64,000 nucleotides of DNA from Candidatus Neomarinimicrobiota bacterium. Lineage in GTDB: Bacteria > Fidelibacterota > JAANXI01. The stretch is from the NCBI GenBank assembly GCA_021734025.1, contig JAIPJS010000019.1, positions 1 to 64,000 of the forward strand, read 5' to 3'. The position numbers were made by a program, and so were the translations under genes. Below, piece by piece: positions 53,144 through 61,213 of this stretch (position 1 is its first letter; each line of letters starts with the position of its first letter). Below the pieces are notes generated by a model that worked only from the letters and a program-made list of their open reading frames with translations, made no database searches and was not told the origin of the DNA.

Positions 53144-53863
53144 TTACCGCAACGAGTAAGGCACCTCCAAAAAATTCTGCCGCATTAAATCGGTATCGGA
53201 AAAGAGCAAGCCAGGTTGCCCGTCGGCGACGATTCGGCCACGGTTCATAATTAAGACCCGGTCACACAGTTCCAGAATCAGTTCCAAATCGTGCCCCGCG
53301 ATGATTTGAGTTATTTCCATGCCTGCGAAGAGTTCAATAAGATTCCTCCGGGCGTGGGGATCCAAATTTGTGGAAGGTTCGTCAAGAATGAGTACATCCG
53401 GTTTCATTGACAATACCGTTGCCACCGCAACTCGCTTTTTCTCTCCACTACTCAGATGATGCGACGATTTTTCTCCGAAATCCGGCAATTCTACTGCCTC
53501 CAGAGCCGCTTCCACTGCGGAATCAATGGCCTCTGCAGAATATCCCAGGTTATCCGGACCGAACGCGACATCCTCGTACACCGTGGGCATAAACAGCTGG
53601 TCGTCCGGATTTTGGAAAACGAATCCCAGGGATTGGCGTAACCTGCCGGCATTCTTTTTCGTCAGGATTTCGCCGTGTACTAATACGTGCCCCTCCCCCT
53701 CAAGCAAGCCACATGATGAAAGCAACATCGTGGTTTTCCCGGCACCGTTTGGCCCGACTATTCCCAACGATTCCCCCTCCTCAACGCTGAAGGATATACC
53801 GGAGAGGGCTTCCGTTCCATCCGGATAGGCGTAGTGGTAATCTCTGAATTCAAGTACCGGCAT
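53144..53863 (-). CDS. nikO: Nickel/cobalt ECF transporter ATPase
   Basis: A 239-residue ABC ATPase of the CbiO/NikO group. Walker A is [16 protein letters not shown], the Q-loop [17 protein letters not shown] carries the ECF-typical 'FQNPDDQLF', the signature is [16 protein letters not shown], and Walker B is [13 protein letters not shown]. It powers the NikMQ membrane parts. It overlaps the nikQ stop (ATGA). The only NiFe enzyme seen nearby is the hydrogenase at 35-39 kb. Confidence 0.93.
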   Translation of the reverse strand: MPVLEFRDYHYAYPDGTEALSGISFSVEEGESLGIVGPNGAGKTTMLLSSCGLLEGEGHVLVHGEILTKKNAGRLRQSLGFVFQNPDDQLFMPTVYEDVAFGPDNLGYSAEAIDSAVEAALEAVELPDFGEKSSHHLSSGEKKRVAVATVLSMKPDVLILDEPSTNLDPHARRNLIELFAGMEITQIIAGHDLELILELCDRVLIMNRGRIVADGQPGLLFSDTDLMRQNFLEVPYSLR

Positions 53864-54492
53864 CAGAGGTCCTCACCGTCGCCGTCGTATCCGCGCAGCC
53901 GCATCGCCTGATAAATGCGTTCTGACCGTTCATAACTCCTGACAATGAGCATTCCCAACAGATTGGAGAACGCCAGATACACCAAAGATTTCCTTCGTTT
54001 GGGTGCCCGGGCACGGACAGCCAGTTTCATCCGCTGAAGTTCATCAATTAGTACAAAGAAATACCTATAGATAAACGCCAGGACCTGCACTATCACAGCA
54101 GGCACTTTCATTTTTTCCAGTACCCGGAGTAACCGGGGAAATTTAGTCGTGGAGACGAATAATATTAATGCAAGCACGCTGCAAATCGCCCGGGCAAATG
54201 TGTTCCTGGCAACCGCCCAACTCTGCTCCTGCACTAATGGAATTATGACAATAATGAACAGCAGGAATGGCAGGATTACAACTGCCCGCCGCAGGATAAA
54301 CCTCGCCGGAATTTTCGCCAAATAAAATAGAGCGAAAAGCGCCGATAGATTCACAATGAAGACAGACCATGTTACCGGAACCACCCCGAAATATATTAAT
54401 AATCCGAGGAATAGAACGAGTTTCCTTCTGATCCCAAGGTTGTGGACGGGACTTGACCGATTAGAATATTTATCGAAGTAGGCGTGTTGCAT
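53863..54492 (-). CDS. nikQ: Nickel/cobalt ECF transporter membrane subunit (T component)
   Basis: A 209-residue membrane protein with about five helices. The ECF T-component coupling motif appears near the end as LAVRARAPKRRKSLVYLAF, followed by ERSERIYQAMRLRGY (the Ala-Arg-Gly type signature that docks on the ATPase). It lies 8 bases after nikM and overlaps nikO. It belongs to the CbiQ family. Confidence 0.9.
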   Translation of the reverse strand: MQHAYFDKYSNRSSPVHNLGIRRKLVLFLGLLIYFGVVPVTWSVFIVNLSALFALFYLAKIPARFILRRAVVILPFLLFIIVIIPLVQEQSWAVARNTFARAICSVLALILFVSTTKFPRLLRVLEKMKVPAVIVQVLAFIYRYFFVLIDELQRMKLAVRARAPKRRKSLVYLAFSNLLGMLIVRSYERSERIYQAMRLRGYDGDGEDL

Positions 54493-54500
54493 CTCTGGTA

Positions 54501-55112
54501 TTAAATTTTGTCTAGTGTGAGTAAATCCGGTCTGATCTTTTGGATCACCCTCAAGATCGAAACGGTGACAAAGGCCTCAATTATACCGACGATTCCCTGG
54601 GCCGAGATCATTCCTGTGAGTGCGGCATCCAGTGGCAATCGGTCAGAGGCAGCCAGCTCGATCGCGCCGGCTGCGCCGCCGAGCACAATCACGATAAATG
54701 CGGCCATTCCCGCCATCCAGAAAGTGCGGCGAATTCTGTATAACCCGTAACCGAGCATCGCGCCAATCACACCGAGGTTTAGCAGGTTGGCGCCGAAGGT
54801 TAAAATCCCACCATGCTGGAAAAGCAGCGACTGAAGTAATAGTACGGTGGCGATAAGTACTACCGCGGTATACGGACCGAGAATCACCGCGAGCAGCACG
54901 GCGCCGGTGATATGCGCTGACGTACCGCCAATCACCGGAAATGCCAGTAATTGTGCCGCAAAAGCGAATGATGCCAGGACTCCCATCAATGGAATCCGAT
55001 GCGGCGAAAATTTAGCATTGACCTTTTTCACCGCAGCGAAGAGGGCCGTCAGCGAAATTGCATTCGTTGTAATCAGCGTTTTGGCATCCAGGAAGCCGTC
55101 GGGAATGTGCAT
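54501..55112 (-). CDS. nikM: Nickel/cobalt ECF transporter substrate-binding subunit
   Basis: A 203-residue CbiM/NikM-like protein. It starts MHIPDGFLDAKTL; the N-terminal MHIPDG with His2 is the metal ligand of the family. Six helices follow. No separate CbiN/NikN gene is present and the protein is not extended by a NikN-like part. Nickel rather than cobalt is suggested by the NikR gene just upstream and by the NiFe hydrogenase; this is inference. Confidence 0.9.
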   Translation of the reverse strand: MHIPDGFLDAKTLITTNAISLTALFAAVKKVNAKFSPHRIPLMGVLASFAFAAQLLAFPVIGGTSAHITGAVLLAVILGPYTAVVLIATVLLLQSLLFQHGGILTFGANLLNLGVIGAMLGYGLYRIRRTFWMAGMAAFIVIVLGGAAGAIELAASDRLPLDAALTGMISAQGIVGIIEAFVTVSILRVIQKIRPDLLTLDKI

Positions 55113-55126
55113 CGAAGCGCTGTGAC

Positions 55127-55540
55127 CTAACTCAGTAGATTGCCGGTGGTGGAACGGGTCAGCTCACACTGTTTTACCCCCGGAGATGATTTCAACTTGG
55201 TGAACAACTCCGTAATTTGTGCAGCGGTGCCTCGGACAATGACAACCTCCAGACAGTTCACGTGATCCACATGGATGTGCTGAGTGGAAATTATAGCGTC
55301 ATTATGGTCGTGTTGAATATTCGTTAACTCCCTGGAGGATTCCCGCTCGTGATGATTATACACCATGGTAATACTGCCGATCACCTCCTGATCCCGATCC
55401 CACTCTTCATCGACGATCTGCTCCCGAATAAGATCTCTGATAGCTTCCGACCGGTTTGAATAATTTTGCCGCTGGATATTTGCGTCAAACTCGTCCAGCA
55501 GTTCTTTTTCCAGGGATACAGTGAATCGTATCTTTGGCAT
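55127..55540 (-). CDS. nikR: NikR nickel-responsive regulator
   Basis: A 137-residue protein from ATG 55540, which has AAGG upstream; an ATG 12 bases before it is also possible. The N-terminal ribbon-helix-helix reads RFTVSLEKELLDEFDANIQ, then NRSEAIRDLIREQIV. The C-terminal ACT-like domain carries the nickel ligands: His in NIQHDHNDA and the HIHVDHVNCLEVV stretch, where His, His and Cys line up with the NikR site. It represses nickel uptake when nickel is abundant. It is the first gene of the nikR-nikMQO operon. Confidence 0.93.
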   Translation of the reverse strand: MPKIRFTVSLEKELLDEFDANIQRQNYSNRSEAIRDLIREQIVDEEWDRDQEVIGSITMVYNHHERESSRELTNIQHDHNDAIISTQHIHVDHVNCLEVVIVRGTAAQITELFTKLKSSPGVKQCELTRSTTGNLLS

Positions 55541-55720
55541 AGCAACCTTCATATGTTTTATTGAATTCGTAATACGATCTTACCCCGAAATCAGGGTGAA
55601 TGCAAATGGTAATACATCGTGGAAGGCTTTGCTGAAATAATTTGGGATAAAAAATACCGCTTAACGCCTTGTTGAAAAAGCGTTAAGCGGTCAGTTACTA
55701 TTGAAACTGTTATTTCCTAT
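55541..55720. other. nikR leader with candidate operator
   Basis: GTAATAC occurs twice, at 55569-55575 and 55609-55615, 40 bases apart, and TTACCC...GGGTGAA (55580-55600) makes a weak dyad. Either could be the NikR site; none is proven. An inverted CGCTTAACGC/GCGTTAAGCG pair in 55660-55690 looks like the terminator of the toast-rack gene or a hairpin. Confidence 0.4.
55659..55693. terminator. Hairpin CCGCTTAACGC...GCGTTAAGCGG after the toast-rack gene
   Basis: Arms CCGCTTAACGC and GCGTTAAGCGG pair perfectly around a short loop (CTTGTTGAAAAA). On the plus strand no T-run follows. On the minus strand, A-rich then T-containing sequence follows, so it may end the nikR-side or toast-rack transcript. 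Moderate support. Confidence 0.5.
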
Positions 55721-56584
55721 TTACGGCAAACGCTCGATATTTGCGCTGCCAAGTCCAACTTCGATATTAATTTTCATCTTTTTCTCGGCTTCGTTCCAGT
55801 TCGGGCTGTAGTAATAGCCACTGTGCTTACGAAACGAGCTATCAAAAGAGATACTCGACATAAAATTGTCCCCCGTTTCGACCCGGACACCGATATTTTC
55901 CGGGACGATTATCGTCGCAGAGCCCAGCCCAACAGAAATATTTACCTCAGACTTGTCCAGGCCGACTCCATGGAAATCCAGAGTAGCGGAACCCAGACCA
56001 CACTCAAAGTCTAGTTTCTCAAACCTGGCGTTGGAGAGGCTTTTTGCGCGGAACTTTCCCAGGCCGGTTTCAAAGTCCATATATTCCATCACCGCCATAT
56101 TTGGTTTTGAAAAATCGATCTCCGTCTCGCTCAACCCGTTTTCCACCGAGAGGCTGGTTATTCGCGCGCCACCGAGTTCCATTATCCCTTTGCCAAGTCC
56201 GACGGACAAGTCCATCGAAGTCGGAACAGTCGGGTTGTAATTGATGTCCCACTCGCTTTCTGTATCCCGGTCTTCCCAGTCAAATTCCATTTCATTATCT
56301 TTATTGGAACTGATTTCCAGGTATCCAATGTCGTCTCTGATTTCGTAATTTACCTGCGGCTCAAATAATTCCGGATTATAAATAATATCCGCAGCGAATG
56401 CTTCATCGGCCAGACTCGGTTTCAGTGTAAATCTGCCCAAAGCATACTCAACATCGATGTTTATGGATTTTTCACTTGTCAGGAGTTCGGAACGCTGTAT
56501 CCGTTCACTATGCCCCTGAGCGTTTACCACCCCATGAATTCCCAGTGATAAAATCAGGCAACCCATCAGTAATTTTTTTAACAT
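55721..56584 (-). CDS. Secreted toast-rack-like adhesin-type protein
   Basis: About 287 residues. ATG 56584 (MLKKLLMGC) has GGAGG upstream and opens a signal peptide (LILSLGIHGVVNAQG). The longer ATG frame at 56650 overlaps a sigma-54 promoter and is unlikely. The mature part is a repetitive beta structure: DLSVGLGKGIMELGG, ETGLGKFRAKSL, ECGLGSATLDFHG, SVGLGSATIIVP, EVGLGSANIERL. The repeat 'xxGLGxaxxxx' is the toast-rack/DUF2154-like right-handed stack. Such proteins are often periplasmic or surface; function is unknown. Confidence 0.75.
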   Translation of the reverse strand: MLKKLLMGCLILSLGIHGVVNAQGHSERIQRSELLTSEKSINIDVEYALGRFTLKPSLADEAFAADIIYNPELFEPQVNYEIRDDIGYLEISSNKDNEMEFDWEDRDTESEWDINYNPTVPTSMDLSVGLGKGIMELGGARITSLSVENGLSETEIDFSKPNMAVMEYMDFETGLGKFRAKSLSNARFEKLDFECGLGSATLDFHGVGLDKSEVNISVGLGSATIIVPENIGVRVETGDNFMSSISFDSSFRKHSGYYYSPNWNEAEKKMKINIEVGLGSANIERLP

Positions 56585-56639
56585 ATTTTCAATCCTCCGG
56601 TCCGGTAAATTCATCGTCACTTTATTTATTAGTTTCATT

Positions 56640-56654
56640 GCAAGCGACATGCCA
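56640..56654 (-). promoter_or_regulatory. Sigma-54 promoter for the toast-rack gene, TGGCATGTCGCTTGCA
   Basis: Minus strand TGGCAT, 5 bases, TTGCA. Strong -24 and -12 with exact spacing; it ends 56 bases before ATG 56584 and argues against a start at ATG 56650. Confidence 0.75.
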
Positions 56655-56747
56655 CCGCACTATCAACTCTTATATATCGCATTAAATCTATCACTTGCCT
56701 GGAATTATACGAGAGAGGACGTCTCCAATTATATGATTGTGATATAC

Positions 56748-56772
56748 CCCATATATCAACCTGATATATGGG
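56748..56772. repeat. Perfect hairpin CCCATATATCA-ACC-TGATATATGGG
   Basis: An 11-bp stem with a 3-base loop, 17 bases after the M1 peptidase stop on the minus strand and about 95 bases upstream of the toast-rack sigma-54 box. There is no T-run. It may be a terminator-like hairpin or an activator site. Confidence 0.55.
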
Positions 56773-56788
56773 CGGGGAACCTGAAGGT

Positions 56789-58774
56789 CTATTTTAGGAA
56801 TATCATTTTTTGCGAGGTGACATTTTCTCCGGCCCTGATCCGAAAAAAGTAAATACCCGAGCTGACGATGGCTCCCTGATCATCGGTTCCATCCCAGTGA
56901 TATGTATGGCGATCGGGATCCAGGACTCTGGAGACAATGGAGGCTACTTTTCTCCCGGTGATGTCGATAATATCTCCGTTAACATATGCGCGGGTAGGCA
57001 GGGTAAATGTCAGGGTTGTTTCGTTATTGAAGGGATTTGGATAAGCGGGAGCAATCGCAAATTGCTCCAGGAATTCACATCCGTCTCTGGTCAAATTCGC
57101 CGGCACATGTTTCGCCGTCTTCAGCACCCAGTCGTCCGGATCAAGTTTGACTTCATTCGGCTGCCAATCGAAGATAAAATTATATTGCTGTTTTCGCTGA
57201 AAATTCTCCACCACAAGTGTCGTATCATGCCCGGTACTGTCGGAGAAACGCACATCCAGTGGCATTTCGAATACCTCAGGAAACGGCTCCATCTGAGTCT
57301 GGTTGATACTGAGGATCACTTCGGTCTGGCCGCCTGCCGGGTTCGTCCACATACAATAATCGTAATTCGGGGCGCCCGGCTCATAAATCCATTGCTGGAA
57401 AAAGGCAGAAAGATCTCTGCCGGACACCTGTTCCGCCACCCGACGAAAATCTTCAGTAATCGCTGTCTTCATATAATATTGTTCACGGTATTCGTCCAGG
57501 ACATCAAAAAATGTCGAATCCCCCACAACATGGCGAAGCATATGCAGAATGTATCCGGCCTTGTCATAAGTCAGGCTTCCGTTAAAAATACGCGAAACGC
57601 TGGTCGTATCATGGACATAGACGGTTCCCTGGCCACGATACGCCATGGAACGCATATACTCATGGTACTGCTCAGTACCTTCTGTTTCCTCAAAATAGAG
57701 CGCTTCCGAATAAGAGGCGAACCCCTCGTTCAACCAAATGTGATTCCACGTGCGCGTCGTCACCATGTTGCCCCACCACTGATGGGCCAATTCGTGCGCA
57801 ATGATAGACCGGCTGTACGACCCCATACTCGAGATAGTTTGATGCTCCATCGCTCCGCCCCAGTTAAAACTGGCCATCCCGTATTTTTCCTTCAGAAACG
57901 GATATTCGCCAAACATGCGGGCAAACGATTCCAGCATCTGTTTCGTTTCTGCCACATTCCCGGTAATGTAGTCGGAAGTGGTCTCCTGGGAATAGAGATA
58001 GTAGTCGAGTGGCATGGAGTCGCCGTCTGTAGTAACATAGGTATCGGTCAGATGATCATAATTTGAGATCGCAACTGATATCAAATAGGTCGTAATCGGA
58101 TACCGCACTTCCCAGTGCCAGGTGTGAGTAGAGTCAGTGGGGTATGTTATCTCTGCAAGGCTCCCGTTGGAGATCGGAGTTACATCCCTGCCCGTGGTAA
58201 TATGAATGTTCACCGAGTCGGCTTTGTCCACCGGCACATCCTTGCACGGCCACCATGTCCGTGCAAAATAGGGTTCACTAAGGCTTGAGTAAATAGGTCC
58301 CCCGGAATGCTCCTCAAACGTGAGTCCCTGGAATCCGGCAGCCTCAGGTTCCCCGTGGTAGGCGATACGAATCCGGAAGTCTTCCCCGCTCTCCAGCGGA
58401 TCATCAAATTCAACCAATACCTGCCCCCCGGATCGTGAAAAGCCGGAATTCCGTCCCACAACGCTGTCTATATTCATATTCGTGGCTAAATCCACCAGAA
58501 TAGATTCCTGGAACAGTCCGCTAATTGCCCCGATCTCAACGATGCCTGAAATGGATTCCGATTCGGGATGGAACATTAAATCCAGATCATACAAGTGCAC
58601 GTCATAATTCCCATAGATAACCGGAGATATCGTCTTCTCTAACTGTCTCGAACGCGTCAGAGCCTGCTGTTTCGCCTTCGCCAGTGCCTGGTGCGGATTC
58701 TTTTCCTGGGCAAATCCGGAAGTGGCACTGAGAAACAGCAATAGAAAAACCCAAAATGTTCTATGGAATTTCAT
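56789..58774 (-). CDS. Secreted M1 family aminopeptidase with C-terminal sorting-type domain
   Basis: A 661-residue protein. Signal peptide: residues 1-22 (LLLFLSATSGFAQ). The M1 catalytic part carries HELAHQWWGN and the second glutamate in NEGFASYSEAL; the family's GAMEN element appears as GGAMEHQT. The last 90 residues (YPNPFNNETTLTFTLP...GIYFFRIRAGENVTSQKM) match the Por/T9SS or FlgD-Ig type sorting domain common in FCB bacteria. It would release N-terminal amino acids from peptides at the cell surface or outside. Confidence 0.92.
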   Translation of the reverse strand: MKFHRTFWVFLLLFLSATSGFAQEKNPHQALAKAKQQALTRSRQLEKTISPVIYGNYDVHLYDLDLMFHPESESISGIVEIGAISGLFQESILVDLATNMNIDSVVGRNSGFSRSGGQVLVEFDDPLESGEDFRIRIAYHGEPEAAGFQGLTFEEHSGGPIYSSLSEPYFARTWWPCKDVPVDKADSVNIHITTGRDVTPISNGSLAEITYPTDSTHTWHWEVRYPITTYLISVAISNYDHLTDTYVTTDGDSMPLDYYLYSQETTSDYITGNVAETKQMLESFARMFGEYPFLKEKYGMASFNWGGAMEHQTISSMGSYSRSIIAHELAHQWWGNMVTTRTWNHIWLNEGFASYSEALYFEETEGTEQYHEYMRSMAYRGQGTVYVHDTTSVSRIFNGSLTYDKAGYILHMLRHVVGDSTFFDVLDEYREQYYMKTAITEDFRRVAEQVSGRDLSAFFQQWIYEPGAPNYDYCMWTNPAGGQTEVILSINQTQMEPFPEVFEMPLDVRFSDSTGHDTTLVVENFQRKQQYNFIFDWQPNEVKLDPDDWVLKTAKHVPANLTRDGCEFLEQFAIAPAYPNPFNNETTLTFTLPTRAYVNGDIIDITGRKVASIVSRVLDPDRHTYHWDGTDDQGAIVSSGIYFFRIRAGENVTSQKMIFLK

Positions 58775-58835
58775 ACCGGGTAATATAAACCCTAACTCTT
58801 TAGGAATGTAAACGGAAAACTGAAGTGACCAAAAA

Positions 58836-59351
58836 TCAGTTGGAATCTATTACGTTCCAGGCGATTTCGCCGGTTGGAGAAACCTTGTATTCAAGCAGTA
58901 ATTCGCCAGCGGTATGCCCGTCATCATAATAGGCCAGCACCCATTTTGAGGAGAGGACATAAATCTGATCCGGATAAAAATGCATTGTCCCGCCTAGCAC
59001 CCCTTCTTCAGGGATGAGTTCTGCGCTGTTCATTAAATCGGTTTTAAGGGCTTCAACAGGATTGACCAACCCCTTTTCCCGAAGTTGGCGCAAGTCATAT
59101 TCCGTTAAAAATCCCGTGAAACCCAGCGAATCCGGAGGCGGGGTACGCAGCGCCCGGAGACTGTCGATCCGGGTTTGCATCATCTGATAATCTTCCCGCA
59201 GCGTTTCAAGGGTATCCGTCAAAAGATTGACGCGGATGACTAAAAAAACCGCGCTGGCGAACAGGATAATTAACAGACTATTTCGCCAGAGATGCGACGA
59301 CCCGGTTGTATCAGACTCAATCCGATTTCCGCTGCCTTTTTCGGCGTCCAT
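58836..59351 (-). CDS. Hypothetical membrane-anchored protein with coiled coil
   Basis: A 171-residue protein with one membrane helix (about residues 24-44, SLLIILFASAVFLVIRV) and a short coiled-coil (LLTDTLETLREDYQMMQTRI). The C-terminal domain (SAELIPEEGVLGGTMHFYPD...KVSPTGEIAWNVID) looks soluble and would face the periplasm. No known family was recognised. It is in the same orientation as the DUF190-CrcB genes but separated from them by 45 bases. Confidence 0.6.
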   Translation of the reverse strand: MDAEKGSGNRIESDTTGSSHLWRNSLLIILFASAVFLVIRVNLLTDTLETLREDYQMMQTRIDSLRALRTPPPDSLGFTGFLTEYDLRQLREKGLVNPVEALKTDLMNSAELIPEEGVLGGTMHFYPDQIYVLSSKWVLAYYDDGHTAGELLLEYKVSPTGEIAWNVIDSN

Positions 59352-59396
59352 AATCTATAATTCCCGGTAACAGATGATTATCGCTAAAAACTTAAT

Positions 59397-59738
59397 TTAT
59401 TCCTCATTGGTTCCACTTCGGTAAAACCGGATTTCAACCTGCTCCAGTGTTGCAAGCCCTTCCTGAATGGCTTCGTCAATAGTAGGATAAAATAATTCAA
59501 TATTCTCCCGGGTGTCTACGATTTCGATCACAATAGGAAGATCTTCCGAAAGCCGGAGTATTTTCGCCGTATGAATACGGCTGTGTGCCCCGAATCCCTC
59601 AAGACCTTTCAACACCGTTGCGCCGGCAAGTCCGTGTTCTCTCGCCTGCTTTACAATCCACTCATACAGCGGCATACCGTCTTTTTTGTCGCTTTCACCG
59701 ATGTAGATACGCAGTAAATGTCCCTTGTCCGGCAACAT
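59397..59738 (-). CDS. DUF190 family protein
   Basis: 113 residues from ATG 59738 (MLPDKGHLLRIYIGESDKKD), preceded by GGAGG; a longer frame is not supported. The motif REHGLAGATVLKGLEGFGAH is the DUF190 signature (a GlnB-like fold). DUF190 genes are often next to fluoride channel genes (crcB), as here (15 bases apart), and may be a regulatory partner of the channel. Direct evidence of function is lacking. Confidence 0.88.
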   Translation of the reverse strand: MLPDKGHLLRIYIGESDKKDGMPLYEWIVKQAREHGLAGATVLKGLEGFGAHSRIHTAKILRLSEDLPIVIEIVDTRENIELFYPTIDEAIQEGLATLEQVEIRFYRSGTNEE

Positions 59739-59752
59739 TATATCCTCCAGTG

Positions 59753-60121
59753 TTAACGGGTAAGGTTTAGTCCAATCCAGACAGCCGGCAGTCCGAGCAC
59801 CAGGTGAAATGCCAGATTCCACATCATTCCCAGTAGCTGCCCGTCTCGCAGCAATTCGATGGACTCATATCCAAAAGACGAAAAAGTCGTGAACCCTCCC
59901 AGGAAGCCAACCATGGTCAAAAGCCGCATTTCCGGGGTCAAAATCTCCCGGGTCTCAGCCATTCCGGCCAAAAACCCAATTAAAAAGCAGCCCAGTACAT
60001 TCACGGCCAACGTGCCATACGGAAACCACGGATTATCCAGCCAGCGATGTACCCAGCCGCCAACTGCATACCGGCTCACCGCGCCAAAAAACCCACCGAT
60101 ACCCACGAGTAAAAAATTCAT
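59753..60121 (-). CDS. crcB: Fluoride ion channel (CrcB/Fluc)
   Basis: A 122-residue protein with four membrane helices. It opens VGIGGFFGAVSRYAVGGWVH and has GTLAVNVLGCFLIGFLAG and the conserved FLGGFTTFSSFGYE, the channel signature with the Na+/F- phenylalanines. It lets fluoride leave the cell. DUF190 follows. No fluoride riboswitch motif was found upstream in the gap or in 60992-61213. Confidence 0.93.
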   Translation of the reverse strand: MNFLLVGIGGFFGAVSRYAVGGWVHRWLDNPWFPYGTLAVNVLGCFLIGFLAGMAETREILTPEMRLLTMVGFLGGFTTFSSFGYESIELLRDGQLLGMMWNLAFHLVLGLPAVWIGLNLTR

Positions 60122-60139
60122 TTCGAACTATCCTTCATA

Positions 60140-60991
60140 CTATTTAGTGATACCCTCGACCAACGAAGAATAATCGGTTTCCACAAATCCCTTGTCTATC
60201 GCATTACGAATGACCTGGCGTATACCTTTTATGGCCGCGTCTTCCAAGTCGGCATCGTTGGCCGCCTGGATCATCAGATCCACGTCCTTCAGCAGATGCT
60301 GCGTCGGAAAATTGGGATCAGAATAATCACTCTGAAGTATCCGTGGGAGCTTCTTGTCATATTGAGGCGAATAGAGTGCACTGTCCCGGAGGATATCCAT
60401 AAAAACATCCAGGTCGACGCCGTTCTTTTGGATCAAACGCAAACTTAAGCCGAACGTCGCTGTCAGGGACGCTATAAACTGATTTAGTGCCAGTTTGAGG
60501 GCTGCGGCTGTCCCGACCTCACCGATGTAATGAAGGCTTCCGAATGTCTTCAACAGGATATTCCAGCGATTGAACTGTTCCTCGGTACCGCCCACCATGA
60601 CGAAGAGTTCACCTTTGGCGGCATCGCTTTTATTTCCGAGCACCGGCGCCTCCAGATAATCGCCGCCTACTTTCTCAATGCGTTTGGCAAAATCGCGACT
60701 TTCGTCCGGAGCGATTGTTCCCATCTGGATCACCGTTTTCCCGGTCAGGGGAATCATATCATTGGAAAAAAGGACTTCTTCGATAGCCTCCGCATCAGTC
60801 ACCATCAGGATGATACACTCGCCGGCTTCGACTGCCTCTCCCGGAGAATTCGTAGTGCGTGCACCGGCTTCGGCCAGGGGTGCGGCTTTTTCGATCGTCC
60901 GGTTGTACACCGTCACATCGTAACTGGCTTCAAGTAGCGCTTTCGTCATGGGAAACCCCATGAGTCCGGTTCCGATGAGTGTAACCTCCAT
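60140..60991 (-). CDS. Beta-hydroxyacid dehydrogenase (3-hydroxyisobutyrate dehydrogenase-like)
   Basis: A 283-residue enzyme with IGTGLMGFPMTKALLEASY (NAD(P) motif at the start), the substrate-site GTIAPDES near residues 92-99, and the catalytic lysine in GTAAALKLALNQF. The family includes 3-hydroxyisobutyrate, tartronate semialdehyde and glyoxylate/succinic-semialdehyde reductases, and it is hard to name one. A link with valine degradation would fit the rest of the window but is not proven. It is 18 bases upstream of crcB on the same strand. Confidence 0.85.
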   Translation of the reverse strand: MEVTLIGTGLMGFPMTKALLEASYDVTVYNRTIEKAAPLAEAGARTTNSPGEAVEAGECIILMVTDAEAIEEVLFSNDMIPLTGKTVIQMGTIAPDESRDFAKRIEKVGGDYLEAPVLGNKSDAAKGELFVMVGGTEEQFNRWNILLKTFGSLHYIGEVGTAAALKLALNQFIASLTATFGLSLRLIQKNGVDLDVFMDILRDSALYSPQYDKKLPRILQSDYSDPNFPTQHLLKDVDLMIQAANDADLEDAAIKGIRQVIRNAIDKGFVETDYSSLVEGITK

Positions 60992-61213
60992 TAGTTGCCT
61001 CCCAGGTGCTATTTCATATTTTCATAAGCAAAAAAGTATTCGAAACAGGAGTGAAGTGCAAAGCACATAGTCCGGTACTATGCAGAAAAGAGAATTATTC
61101 CGTACAGTCATTTTCATGTGATAATCTCCCGGGTATTAAGGCAATACCTATAGTTCTTTTTAAAAACTGCCATAGAACCGGCTGGAGAAAATTGCGATGA
61201 AAGGAACAGTAAA

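Noticed and set aside
60992-61213. Possible fluoride riboswitch upstream of the 3-hydroxyisobutyrate-DH/crcB/DUF190 genes
   Set aside because: The conserved crcB-motif pieces (GGNGATGG and the ACCGCT-type segment) are not found in this gap.
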